From the NCBI RefSeq assembly GCF_009665255.1, contig NZ_CP035686.1, forward strand, positions 1,178,001 to 1,242,000: a stretch of 64,000 bases of DNA, read 5' to 3'. The notes beneath the pieces are model-generated. The model was given only the letters and a program-made list of their open reading frames with translations. It was not told the origin of the DNA and made no database searches. The stretch comes from Vibrio metoecus. Lineage in GTDB: Bacteria; Pseudomonadota; Gammaproteobacteria; Enterobacterales; Vibrionaceae. The position numbers and the translations under genes are program-made. Numbering within the stretch: position 1 is the first letter of the stretch; each line of letters opens with the position of its first letter. Shown here one piece after another: positions 45,471 through 54,184 of the stretch.

Positions 45471-46208
45471 ATGAGAATTCACGCTTTTCATCACTTATAT
45501 CAATATCGCTTAGAACGTTCAACCAAGCCATTTTTAGCGCGAGGTGGCAAGATAAAACGTTGTCCTTACTGTTTAGTTGAGTTAACTCACTGCTTGTGTG
45601 AGCATCAGCCCGATATTAAAAGTGACATTGCGGTGCTACTCATTGTGTCCGAAAACGAAGTATTTAAACCCAGCAACACTGGGCGCTTAATTGCAGATAC
45701 GGTGAAAGAGACCCATGTGTATCAATGGAGTCGTACTGAAGCAAACCCAGAGATGATCGCGTTACTCAGTAATCCTGCCTATTATCCAGTGCTTATTTTC
45801 CCTGCGGAAACAGAAGAAGACAAAACTCGTGTGTTAAGCTCTATCCCAACTGAATTTTCAGGCAAAAAACCATTATTGGTATTGATTGATGGCAGTTGGC
45901 GTGAAGCGAAGCGCATCTTCCGTAAATCACCGTATCTTGCACCATTGCCTTTGGTATCGGTGGAGCCGGAACGCTTATCGCAATACATCATGCGTAAATC
46001 GGAAAATGAACAACACTTGGCCACCGCAGAAGTAGCGTGTTTAGTGTTGGAAATGTTTGGCCAACAACATGTGGCGGATACGTTATCGCTGTGGTTTGAA
46101 GCCTTTAAAGAAACCTACCTGATGTGCAAATCGCGCAATAAACCCAACACCGCAAAACCCGCGCTGCATACATGGATTGCACATCAGCAAAGCGAGAGCT
46201 GCCTCTAA
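45471..46208 (+). CDS. tapT: TapT (YfiP), tRNA-uridine aminocarboxypropyltransferase (DTW domain)
   Basis: A 245-residue DTW-domain protein. It follows the E. coli TapT pattern: RSTKPFLARGGKIKRCPYC (Cys cluster), KPSNTGRLIADT, VYQWSRTE and LIDGSWREAKRIFRKSPYL, where D-G-S-W replaces DTW. TapT makes acp3U in tRNA from S-adenosylmethionine. I chose ATG 45471, which matches the family N-terminus; upstream in-frame starts at 45276 and 45393 would run into the divergent gene or promoter. Confidence 0.88.
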   Translation: MRIHAFHHLYQYRLERSTKPFLARGGKIKRCPYCLVELTHCLCEHQPDIKSDIAVLLIVSENEVFKPSNTGRLIADTVKETHVYQWSRTEANPEMIALLSNPAYYPVLIFPAETEEDKTRVLSSIPTEFSGKKPLLVLIDGSWREAKRIFRKSPYLAPLPLVSVEPERLSQYIMRKSENEQHLATAEVACLVLEMFGQQHVADTLSLWFEAFKETYLMCKSRNKPNTAKPALHTWIAHQQSESCL

Positions 46209-46371
46209 ACTTGACAGTGACGCTGAGCACTTATTGCGCAATCGATGGCATTCGCAGGATAAATACGTGGTTTGTCACGGACTGTTGACAGTGCCTTGTG
46301 GATAATACGCGTCACTTTTATGTTTTTTATTTTTCCCCAAGGCTGGGATAGGAAATTGAGGAGAGAAGGCC

Positions 46372-47280
46372 ATGTATTACGGCTTTGATGTTGGCGGAAC
46401 CAAAATTGAATTTGGTGCGTTCAACGAGCAGTTAGAGCGTGTTGCAACTGAACGTGTACCGACACCGACTGATGATTATGCAAAATTAATCGACACCATC
46501 GCGGGGCTGGTACAGAAATACGATGCTCAGTTTGGAGTGGAAGGCACAGTTGGTCTTGGTATTCCGGGAATGGAAGATGCCGACGATGGTTGCGTGTTAA
46601 CGGTGAACGTACCTGCTGCAAAAGGCAAACCGCTGCGTGCTGATCTGGAAGCGAAACTGGGTCGCACTGTAAAAGTAGAAAACGATGCTAACTGTTTTGC
46701 ACTCTCCGAAGCTTGGGATGATGAACTAAAAGATGCCACATCCGTTATGGGCCTGATTCTAGGCACTGGCTTTGGCGGTGGTTTGGTTTACCAAGGCAAA
46801 ATATTTTCAGGCCGTAACCACGTAGCGGGCGAAATTGGTCACATGCGCCTACCGATTGATGCCTGGTTCCATCTTGGTGAAAAAGCGCCATTGCTCAACT
46901 GTGGTTGTGGTAACAAAGGTTGTATGGATAACTATCTCTCTGGCCGTGGTTTTGAGCTGTTGTATGAGCACTACTACGGCGAAAAGAAAAAGGCGATTGA
47001 GATCATCAACGCACAGAAAGAGGGTGAAGCCAAAGCCGTTGAGCACGTTGAGCGCTTTATGGAGCTGTTGGCGATCTGTTTCGGTAACATCTTTACCGCG
47101 AACGATCCACACGTCGTAGTGTTAGGTGGTGGTTTGTCAAACTACGATCTGATTTATGAAGAGATGCCAAAGCGTGTGCCTAAGCATCTGCTCTCTGTTG
47201 CGAAATGCCCGAAAATCGTTAAAGCCAAACATGGCGACTCAGGCGGTGTGCGCGGAGCGGCTTTCCTAAACATTAAATAA
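46372..47280 (+). CDS. nagK: N-acetyl-D-glucosamine kinase NagK (ROK family)
   Basis: A 302-residue cytoplasmic ROK kinase phosphorylating free GlcNAc. The phosphate-binding GFDVGGTKIEFGAF motif is at the start, catalytic Asp is in ENDANCF, and the zinc site is LLNCGCGNKGCMDNY. ATG 46372 is preceded by GAGGAGAG. GlcNAc use fits a chitin-degrading Vibrio. Confidence 0.93.
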   Translation: MYYGFDVGGTKIEFGAFNEQLERVATERVPTPTDDYAKLIDTIAGLVQKYDAQFGVEGTVGLGIPGMEDADDGCVLTVNVPAAKGKPLRADLEAKLGRTVKVENDANCFALSEAWDDELKDATSVMGLILGTGFGGGLVYQGKIFSGRNHVAGEIGHMRLPIDAWFHLGEKAPLLNCGCGNKGCMDNYLSGRGFELLYEHYYGEKKKAIEIINAQKEGEAKAVEHVERFMELLAICFGNIFTANDPHVVVLGGGLSNYDLIYEEMPKRVPKHLLSVAKCPKIVKAKHGDSGGVRGAAFLNIK

Positions 47281-47303
47281 GTTGAAGATCAACAGAATAA
47301 ATT

Positions 47304-47326
47304 AAGGGCTTGCACTGCAAGCCCTT
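47304..47326 (+). terminator. Terminator of nagK
   Basis: Stem AAGGGCTTGC / GCAAGCCCTT with a three-base loop, followed by TTCC and then an ERIC copy. Confidence 0.88.
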
Positions 47327-47456
47327 TTCCCTTTCCTACTTGAAGTTGCAGCGGTGTTGGCTGCGTTCATTCACCCCAATCACATAGTTTGTCTATGCTC
47401 ATGGGGATTCACTCGCTTGCCGGCTACCTGCAACTCCAAGTCGTTTGGGTATTGGT
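47327..47456. repeat. ERIC element, copy 2
   Basis: About 128 bases sharing the cores TTCACCCCAATCACATA and TATGCTCATGGGGATTCAC with copy 1 at 10217. It lies between convergent genes directly after the nagK terminator. The end repeats are less perfect than in copy 1. Confidence 0.88.
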
Positions 47457-47486
47457 ATTTTAAAATTACAGCTAAAGCATATTGGC

Positions 47487-47762
47487 TTAGCGAGTCGCTT
47501 TTGGTTTTTTGCCTACACCAAAATTCTCTTTCGGTTGTAGAGTGATGATGCCAAAACCGAGCTTTTTAAAGTGGTTATCACGGAAGTTACGCACCGATTT
47601 AGTATCGGAAATCGCTTCCAGCTGCATCTCCATCTTCAGAAATTCGGTCAAATCAATGCCTTCCGCTTCGGCTACCGCTTCATGAATGTTGTGATGCTTT
47701 TCGTATGAGAAAGTCAGCGTTTTCTCTTGGTTTTTGTAGGTATAGATGATGGTACGAGCCAT
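47487..47762 (-). CDS. DUF2960 family protein
   Basis: A 91-residue basic protein (MARTIIYTYKNQEKTLTFSYEKHHNIHEAVAEAEGIDLTEF...). It lacks membrane segments or a signal peptide. I recall it as DUF2960, a Vibrionales/Shewanella family of unknown role. It sits 28 bases after the molybdopterin fusion gene, possibly co-transcribed. Confidence 0.7.
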   Translation of the reverse strand: MARTIIYTYKNQEKTLTFSYEKHHNIHEAVAEAEGIDLTEFLKMEMQLEAISDTKSVRNFRDNHFKKLGFGIITLQPKENFGVGKKPKATR

Positions 47763-47790
47763 GTTTCTCTCTCAACGCTAAATAAACGGG

Positions 47791-49611
47791 CTAGATTCTG
47801 CCTTGAAGTGGGATGATTGTCACGCTTTCACCGACTTTTACCGTATCAATCGCCGGAGCAATCTCAATCAAGCAGTTCGCTTCACTCATCGAGCGCAAAA
47901 TTCCCGAACCTTGTTTGCCCGTGGTACGTACTGTCAATTGACCTTGCGCATTGAACGCATAAACCCCACGACTGAACTCGGTTCTACCTTGGCGAGAACG
48001 CAGATCTTCCAACGCAAGCGCATTGACTTTCAGTGGTTGCCAACCTTGTTCACCTTGCATTTTACGCAGGGCAGGTTCCACAAAGTTGATGAAAGAAACC
48101 ATTACCGCGACAGGGTTGCCCGGTAGACCGAAGAAAGGTTTTCCTGCAATCTGACCAAACGCCAGTGGGCGGCCCGGACGCATATTGATCCGCCAAAAAT
48201 CAATTTGCCCCAGTTTTTCTAGTGCGGATTTGATGAAATCCGCATCACCCACAGAGACACCACCGGAAGTGATCACCATATCCGCCTGTTTTGCCGCTTG
48301 CTCAAGCACTTGCATCATTTTAGCCTCGTCATCTTCAATGATGCCGAGATCGATCACTTGGCAGCCGAGCTGTTTGAGTAACCCCGTCAGAGTAAAGCGG
48401 TTGGAATCAAAAATAGAGTTGGGCTCAATGTCACCGCCGGGCGCTTGTACTTCATCGCCAGTCGAGAAAATTGCGACTTTAAGCGAGCGGAAAACGTCTG
48501 CGTGCGCGAAACCCAGTGACGCCAACATGCCCATTTCTGGAGAAAGCAAACGCTGGCCAGAGTGAAACACCGCTTGGCCTTGCGCCAAATCTTCACCCGC
48601 TTGGCGTACGTTTTGCCCTGCTTTGATTTTTGCACCCGCAAAACTCAAAGCATCGCCGTTTTGCGTGGCTTGTTCACGCATGACCACTGTATCGGCACCT
48701 TGCGGCATGGGTGCGCCAGTCATAATCTTCACTACTTCGCCGAGCTCAACCGTTTTAGGGTAATGACTGCCAGCTAACACTTCTGCCACTACACGGTAGC
48801 TTTCTCTTTCAAGATCATCACTGCGCAGCGCATAACCATCCATCGCTGAGTTGCGATAGGCGGGGACATTGATCGGAGAGTGTACTTCACGCGCCAGTAT
48901 GCGTTGATGGCACTCTTGAATCGCTACCGATTCTGTCTCTGCCAAAGGCGAAATGAGCGAAAGGATCTTCTCGCGGCCTTGCTCTACAGAAAGGAAAGCA
49001 GGAGATAAAGTGTCGCAGCATACCGCTACACTGTTTTTGGAATCTGACACTGTGTGTGGTTGAATGTGCTGCGCGCACCACTTATTGACATAATCCAAAA
49101 CGAAATCAGCGATCGCATCGAGATCATTAATGTGCATTTGCGGGAGAGCCGTTTCTACCGATTCATCGGCAGCAATCGCAATGATGTTTTCATCGTGAGG
49201 GTAAAGCCAAGGTTTTCCGACTTCAGCGCGGTGTAGTTCAATTTTTGGAAAAGCGATATTTTTACAGCCTTCAACCAAAATGACATCCAGCTTCTCGGCA
49301 TCATATCGAGTCAGCAGATAATCAAACTCCGCTTCGGCATCGGGGGTTTCGGTCATCAGTGCATGACGGTTACGTGAAGCAATCAGCATTTGAGATGCCC
49401 CCGCTTTACGTAAGCGATAGCTGTCTTTGCCCGGCTTATCGACATCAAAATCGTGATGTGCATGTTTCAGTAGGCCAATGCGCAAGCCAGCCGCCGTCAG
49501 CTTAGGAAGTAGGGCTTCTAATAAGGTCGTTTTTCCGGTTCCAGAATAGGCAGCGAAACCGAGTAATGGCAGGTTAGGGCGTTGAGGATTCTGGTATGCA
49601 GAAGCAATCAT
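47791..49611 (-). CDS. mobB-moeA: MobB-MoeA fusion, molybdopterin guanine dinucleotide adaptor and molybdotransferase
   Basis: A 606-residue bifunctional protein. Residues about 15-180 are MobB (Walker A GFAAYSGTGKTTLLEAL; RKAGASQMLIAS). Residues about 205-600 are MoeA, with NVPAYRNSAMDGYALR, the TGAPMPQGADTVVMRE loop and SGGVSVGDADF. MoeA inserts Mo or W into molybdopterin; MobB assists guanylation. Genes are separate in E. coli. It overlaps mobA by ATGA and lies downstream of tupABC. Confidence 0.93.
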   Translation of the reverse strand: MIASAYQNPQRPNLPLLGFAAYSGTGKTTLLEALLPKLTAAGLRIGLLKHAHHDFDVDKPGKDSYRLRKAGASQMLIASRNRHALMTETPDAEAEFDYLLTRYDAEKLDVILVEGCKNIAFPKIELHRAEVGKPWLYPHDENIIAIAADESVETALPQMHINDLDAIADFVLDYVNKWCAQHIQPHTVSDSKNSVAVCCDTLSPAFLSVEQGREKILSLISPLAETESVAIQECHQRILAREVHSPINVPAYRNSAMDGYALRSDDLERESYRVVAEVLAGSHYPKTVELGEVVKIMTGAPMPQGADTVVMREQATQNGDALSFAGAKIKAGQNVRQAGEDLAQGQAVFHSGQRLLSPEMGMLASLGFAHADVFRSLKVAIFSTGDEVQAPGGDIEPNSIFDSNRFTLTGLLKQLGCQVIDLGIIEDDEAKMMQVLEQAAKQADMVITSGGVSVGDADFIKSALEKLGQIDFWRINMRPGRPLAFGQIAGKPFFGLPGNPVAVMVSFINFVEPALRKMQGEQGWQPLKVNALALEDLRSRQGRTEFSRGVYAFNAQGQLTVRTTGKQGSGILRSMSEANCLIEIAPAIDTVKVGESVTIIPLQGRI

Positions 49612-50219
49612 GGATGTAACGCTCCAAATTGCGCCAACTCTTGTGGCGTATTCAAATTAAAAAAACAGCTCGGTGCATCGCTAAAATCGACGTAAGAGGT
49701 ATGGCATTCATCGTAAAGCAAGATGATTTTGCGATCGCCGCGGGCTAAAAAGGCGCTGAGTTTGGGTAACACGCGTTTATGAAATAGGGTAAACACAGGT
49801 TGCTGATGTTCACCATCATGAGCCACTAAAATATCGCTCTCGGGTTTGACGGCCTGACAGAAACGGGCAACCAAATCATCGCAAATTAACGGGCTATCAC
49901 AAGGGACAAAACCGACCCAATCGGTTGGAGCATGACATAAACCCGCATGAATGCCGCCTAAAGGACCGGGGTAATCTGGAAACTCATCACTGATCACCGG
50001 CGCAAATTGTTGATATTGGCTTTGGTTGCGATTGGCGTTGATGAGCAAAGTCGGGCTTTGCGGTGCCAGCTTATCGATCACATGTTGAATCAGTGGCTGA
50101 CCATTCAACTGGATCAGCCCTTTGTCTTGTCCACCCATGCGGCTGGCTTGTCCGCCAGCAAGAATCACCCAGCTAGTGTCCGAAGGTTGAAGTGTGGGAA
50201 GTGTCTGTGTGGTTGTCAT
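49608..50219 (-). CDS. mobA: MobA, molybdenum cofactor guanylyltransferase
   Basis: A 203-residue nucleotidyltransferase turning Mo-molybdopterin and GTP into the guanine dinucleotide cofactor. N-terminal motif is ILAGGQASRMGGQDKGL, and the metal Asp is in GFVPCDSPLI. Its start lies 47 bases inside the ABC ATPase gene tupC, a large but plausible overlap; no better start precedes the conserved ILAGG. Confidence 0.93.
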   Translation of the reverse strand: MTTTQTLPTLQPSDTSWVILAGGQASRMGGQDKGLIQLNGQPLIQHVIDKLAPQSPTLLINANRNQSQYQQFAPVISDEFPDYPGPLGGIHAGLCHAPTDWVGFVPCDSPLICDDLVARFCQAVKPESDILVAHDGEHQQPVFTLFHKRVLPKLSAFLARGDRKIILLYDECHTSYVDFSDAPSCFFNLNTPQELAQFGALHP

Positions 50220-50895
50220 TTTTTTCTTTCACAATCTGCAGCAAGGGCGACTCTGTCAGTTGACGATCTTTAATCCACCACTGTTTTTTACACAGCGCCG
50301 TGAGGGCGTTGGTTTGGTGGCTGGTGATCACAAGACTGGAGCCGCGCTCTAATAAATCTCGCGCCATTATAACCAATCTCTCAATAGATTCCTGATCCAA
50401 TGACGCACTCGGTTCATCCATCAGTAAAATCGAAGGCTTGAGGATCCACGCTCGCGCCATCGCCACGCGCTGTTTTTCTCCACCTGAGAGCACAGAAATA
50501 TGCTCATCGGCCAGAGTTTCTAATCCCACCATACGCAGGGCTTTGATCACTTGCGCTCGTTTTTCATGCGCAGACAAGCCACTGAAACGAATGCCGTACA
50601 CCACATTTTGATAAACCGTGTCATCAAACAGATAGGGGCTTTGATGAAGATAGACAACTTCTGAGGTCGCGGAAGTCAAAAACAAGCGTTGCCACCAAGG
50701 TTTTCGGCCAAGTACCTTGCCGCTGCTCGGTTGTAATAGGCCTGCGAGAATTTTCAACAGGGTGGTTTTGCCCACACCGTTGTCGCCCTTCAGGTAAATG
50801 GCATCATTGGGGCCAATCGAGATCTCTGGAATATGAAATAACACGCGATCTTTAAAACGCATGGAAAACTGCTGTGCGGTAAGTTTGATCGTCAT
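50173..50895 (-). CDS. tupC: Tungstate-type ABC transporter ATP-binding protein TupC
   Basis: A 240-residue ABC ATPase. Walker A is GDNGVGKTTLLKILAG, signature LSGGEKQRVAMARAW, Walker B ILLMDEPSASLD. It lacks the C-terminal molybdate-binding (TOBE/MOP) domain of ModC, which fits the Tup type. It follows tupB by eight bases. Confidence 0.87.
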   Translation of the reverse strand: MTIKLTAQQFSMRFKDRVLFHIPEISIGPNDAIYLKGDNGVGKTTLLKILAGLLQPSSGKVLGRKPWWQRLFLTSATSEVVYLHQSPYLFDDTVYQNVVYGIRFSGLSAHEKRAQVIKALRMVGLETLADEHISVLSGGEKQRVAMARAWILKPSILLMDEPSASLDQESIERLVIMARDLLERGSSLVITSHQTNALTALCKKQWWIKDRQLTESPLLQIVKEKNDNHTDTSHTSTFGH

Positions 50896-50903
50896 GATTG
50901 GCC

Positions 50904-51602
50904 TTATGTCCTTAAATAGCCTTTGCCCCGTAGCGAAGAGAGCAGAAAGTTAAGCCCTAATGCCAACGCAAGTAGTACCATACCAAGCGCCACACCCTGC
51001 GCAAAAGCGCCTTTATTGCTTTCCAATGAAATGGCCGTTGGGATATTGCGGGTCAAGCCCATGATATTGCCACCGACCATCATTGAGCAGCCGACTTCGG
51101 TCACGATACGGGAAAAACCCGCGATGGTGGCGGCCATTAAAGGAAAGCGCGCTTCCCAGACTAAGGTTGCAAAGAGTCTAGGTACGGAAGCTCCCAGCGT
51201 CATTGAAGTTTCGAGTGAGCGACGATCGGTCGATTGCAACGCACCATGCATCATGGCAACCAGAATCGGAAAACAGATCAGTGCTTGGCCTAAAATCATC
51301 GCTTGTTGGGTAAACAGCATCTGCCAATCACCGAGTGGGCCTGCGCGCGAGAGCAACATATATAGCAGCAAACCGATCACGACAGTCGGAACCGCTTGCA
51401 AGGTGTTGATCAGCGAAAGCAGAGTCCATTTACCGTGAAAGTTGGTGTACGCCAACACAAAAGAGAGCACCACGGCGGGTATCAGTACCAACGAAATCGC
51501 AGTCAGCGAGACGCTAAAGGAGACCGCAACGATCTCCCATAGCTTAGCGTCTAGACTCACCAACAGATGCAAAGCATCAAGAGTTGTTTGCCAAAGACTC
51601 AT
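50904..51602 (-). CDS. tupB: Tungstate-type ABC transporter permease TupB
   Basis: A 232-residue permease with five to six helices and the MetI-like coupling loop (ETSMTLGASVPRLFATLVWEARFP). It resembles the TupB/WtpB oxyanion permeases. It sits six bases after tupA. Confidence 0.88.
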   Translation of the reverse strand: MSLWQTTLDALHLLVSLDAKLWEIVAVSFSVSLTAISLVLIPAVVLSFVLAYTNFHGKWTLLSLINTLQAVPTVVIGLLLYMLLSRAGPLGDWQMLFTQQAMILGQALICFPILVAMMHGALQSTDRRSLETSMTLGASVPRLFATLVWEARFPLMAATIAGFSRIVTEVGCSMMVGGNIMGLTRNIPTAISLESNKGAFAQGVALGMVLLALALGLNFLLSSLRGKGYLRT

Positions 51603-51608
51603 GAGTGA

Positions 51609-52424
51609 TTACTGTTTGTCCGCATTGGCAACAAAGAGTTGTTGGCCATTCACTTTGTAATCGTTAATCAATTGCTGACCTTTAGGGTTCACCAGCCAAT
51701 CACTAAATACTTTAGCGGCTTGGTATTGAGTTGTAGGGTAACGCTCAGGGTTGACAATGATCACTTGGTAAGGGTTAAACAGCTGCTCATCACCTTCAAA
51801 CAGCACTTTGAGATCCAGCTTATTGTTGTAAGCCAGCCAAGTACCACGATCGGTTAGGGTATAAGCCTGCATTTCAGACGCCATGTTCAGCGTTGGACCC
51901 ATGCCTTGACCAATTGAGCGGTAGCCACCGAAATTTGGTTCGATTTTGTTTTGTGCCCAAATACCGAGTTCTTTCTTGTGTGTGCCTGAGTCATCACCGC
52001 GTGAAATGAACACCGCGCCGCTCTTAGCGATATTTTCAAACACTTTAGCGATGCTTTTTTCATCCGCAATTTTTGCTGGATCACTTTCTGGGCCAACCAC
52101 CACAAAGTCGTTGTACATCAGTTTACGTGGTAGAACACCGTAACCTGCTTCTACAAAACTGGCTTCCGCTTTCGGTGCATGGGTCATCACCAAATCCACA
52201 TCGCCATTTTCGCCCATTTTCAGTGCTTTACCTGTACCTGTGGCGATCACATCTACTTTATAGCCCGTATCTTGCTCAAATTTTGGCAGGAGGTAATCAA
52301 GCAAGCCAGAGTCGTAAGTACTGGTGGTGGTCGCAAGACGAATACGAGTGTCATCGGCACTGGAAGCCGAGTAACTGACCAAAATTAACGAAGCTGCAGC
52401 TAAGGTAAAAGTCGTTTTTTTCAT
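51609..52424 (-). CDS. tupA: Tungstate-binding periplasmic protein TupA
   Basis: A 271-residue binding protein. The signal peptide is MKKTTFTLAAASLILVSYSASSA and the TupA signature LATTTSTYDSGLLDYLLPKF follows. TTTS supplies oxyanion contacts in tungstate-specific TupA. The usual ModA pattern differs. Start 52424 has GGA upstream, and the longer 52571 form would begin upstream of the predicted sigma-54 promoter. Metal choice (W or Mo) is inferred, not proven. Confidence 0.9.
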   Translation of the reverse strand: MKKTTFTLAAASLILVSYSASSADDTRIRLATTTSTYDSGLLDYLLPKFEQDTGYKVDVIATGTGKALKMGENGDVDLVMTHAPKAEASFVEAGYGVLPRKLMYNDFVVVGPESDPAKIADEKSIAKVFENIAKSGAVFISRGDDSGTHKKELGIWAQNKIEPNFGGYRSIGQGMGPTLNMASEMQAYTLTDRGTWLAYNNKLDLKVLFEGDEQLFNPYQVIIVNPERYPTTQYQAAKVFSDWLVNPKGQQLINDYKVNGQQLFVANADKQ

Positions 52425-52539
52425 TGTGAATTCCATGACTATGTTGATTGTGTGTTTGATTCCGCGATATCTGTCGCTTAATGCATTGATATAACCGAAT
52501 GAAATCAATTGCTGATAAGTGTATGCGAAAGGGGGATAT

Positions 52540-52555
52540 TGCAAATGGGATGCCA
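52540..52555 (-). promoter_or_regulatory. Sigma-54 promoter of tupABC-mobA-mobB/moeA
   Basis: Minus-strand TGGCATCCCATTTGCA has GG-N10-GC spacing and matches the -24/-12 consensus well. Transcription would start near 52529, about 105 bases before the tupA ATG. Confidence 0.8.
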
Positions 52556-52648
52556 ACATCATTCTGGGCAATTCAAGATAAAATTCCCCCTAAAAAGTAG
52601 GCTGATCAGGAAGATTTTGTCTAAATTGAGTGACAGATAAATAGTGGT

Positions 52649-52663
52649 GGGACAAAATGTCGC
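52649..52663. promoter_or_regulatory. Candidate enhancer (UAS) for the sigma-54 regulator
   Basis: GGGACA-AAA-TGTCGC is a near-palindrome about 127 bases upstream of the predicted tupA start point. The same GGGACA/TGTC half-sites recur before the fdh operon. It also lies 67 bases before the regulator gene and could serve autoregulation. Confidence 0.6.
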
Positions 52664-52729
52664 AAATTAGTCATAGCCAATGTAAGGTTAATTGAGTCGT
52701 TCTGTCTCAATGAGTTATGGAATTTCCCT

Positions 52730-54184
52730 ATGTCACAAGCCTTGGATCTCAACCAAACACATTTATATCAGCCGTTCTCCGTTTTAGTCGTCGATGATGA
52801 AATCGGCATGCAAATGGTGCTTAAAAAAGCACTGAGCAAATGGTTTTCGCGTGTAGATTCGGCTGGCAGCATTGAAGAGGCGGAAGAGTTGCGCAGCCAG
52901 CAACATTACGACTTGCTGATTTTAGACATCAATTTGCCCGGACGTTCTGGCATTGAATGGGAAGAAGCCTTTACCGACCAAGATCACCGAGCGGATGTGA
53001 TTTTTATGACTGGCTATGCTGATCTCGATACCGCCATCAGTGCTCTCAAACTGGGGGCAAGCGATTTTATCCTCAAGCCATTTAACCTTGAGCAGATGCT
53101 GCAAGCTGTACAACGCTGTATGAATAAGCGCTTGAATGAGCGTTTGCAATATGCTTTGCAGCGTGACTTTCAACGCCCCTGTACTACGCAAATCATCGGT
53201 AGCTCAGTACAAACTGAGTTACTGAAACAGCATATTGTTCAGTTTGCTCCGTCACGCGCTTCGGTGCTGATTGAAGGCGAATCGGGAACGGGCAAAGAGT
53301 TGGTTGCACGCGGTATTCATGAAGCAAGTGGTCGCCAAGGTCCTTTTGTGCCAATCAACTGTGGTGCGATTGCGCCAGAACTGCTGGAAAGTGAACTGTT
53401 TGGGCACACCTCTGGGGCATTTACCGGCGCGAAAAAGAGTCGTGAAGGTCTGTTTCGCGTGGCTAACGGCGGCACTCTGTTTTTGGATGAAATCGGCGAA
53501 ATGCCACTCACTATGCAAGCCTCGCTATTACGGGTTTTAGAACAACGCGCGGTGCGTCCAGTGGGTTCGGAAAAAGAGGTGAGTGTAGACGTGCGAGTGG
53601 TGGCTGCCACCAACCGCAATTTGCAACAAGAAGTTGAAAATGGCCGTTTCCGCGGCGATCTTTACTACCGGCTTAATGTGCTGAAAATCGAAGTGAGCCC
53701 ACTGCGTGAGCGCAAGCAAGATCTGCACGAACTGCTGCCGTTTTTCACCAAAATGCTCTGTGCGGAACTGGGGATGCCAATGCCTAAATGGGCGTATGAA
53801 GATATCTCTTCGATGCAAGACTATGATTGGCCGGGCAATATTCGCGAGTTGAAAAACTTAATTGAGCGCTGCTTGTTATTGGGCAAACCGCCTGCGCATT
53901 ATTGGCGAGAGCTCAATGGTCTGCCTATTTATGCAGAACCTGAGGTGACAATGTCACCAAATTTCAGTGCCAACGCATCCTCTAGTGACAATGTCACGCA
54001 ACCCGGCTTAGGATATCCTAACGATTGGCCTCTGCGTGCCGTAGAAAAAGCACATATTCAACAAATTGTGGCGCTGTATGAGGGAAATAAATCGGCCGCC
54101 GCCCGCGATTTAGGCGTGGCTCGTAAAACGCTAGAGCGTAAATACAAAGAGTGGGAAAGCGAGGATCTCAGCCATGAAAGCTAA
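52730..54184 (+). CDS. Sigma-54-dependent response regulator of the formate dehydrogenase locus
   Basis: A 484-residue NtrC-family activator. The receiver domain (about 15-130) has the acidic pair Asp22-Asp23 and phospho-acceptor Asp66 in LLILDINLPG. The AAA+ domain has Walker A GESGTGKE (about 183-190) and the sigma-54 contact loop GAFTGA (229-234). A variable linker (about 404-430) leads to a Fis-type helix-turn-helix. It overlaps its sensor kinase gene by 11 bases. Four sigma-54 promoters in this neighbourhood are its likely targets. Confidence 0.93.
   Translation: MSQALDLNQTHLYQPFSVLVVDDEIGMQMVLKKALSKWFSRVDSAGSIEEAEELRSQQHYDLLILDINLPGRSGIEWEEAFTDQDHRADVIFMTGYADLDTAISALKLGASDFILKPFNLEQMLQAVQRCMNKRLNERLQYALQRDFQRPCTTQIIGSSVQTELLKQHIVQFAPSRASVLIEGESGTGKELVARGIHEASGRQGPFVPINCGAIAPELLESELFGHTSGAFTGAKKSREGLFRVANGGTLFLDEIGEMPLTMQASLLRVLEQRAVRPVGSEKEVSVDVRVVAATNRNLQQEVENGRFRGDLYYRLNVLKIEVSPLRERKQDLHELLPFFTKMLCAELGMPMPKWAYEDISSMQDYDWPGNIRELKNLIERCLLLGKPPAHYWRELNGLPIYAEPEVTMSPNFSANASSSDNVTQPGLGYPNDWPLRAVEKAHIQQIVALYEGNKSAAARDLGVARKTLERKYKEWESEDLSHES
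53945..53997. repeat. Twin 13-base palindromes in the regulator gene linker
   Basis: GTGACA-A-TGTCAC occurs at 53945-53957 and again at 53985-53997, 40 bases apart, in the interdomain linker coding region. Half-sites resemble the GGGACA/TGTCGC sites upstream of tupA and fdh, but the spacer is one base, not three. Confidence 0.6.
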
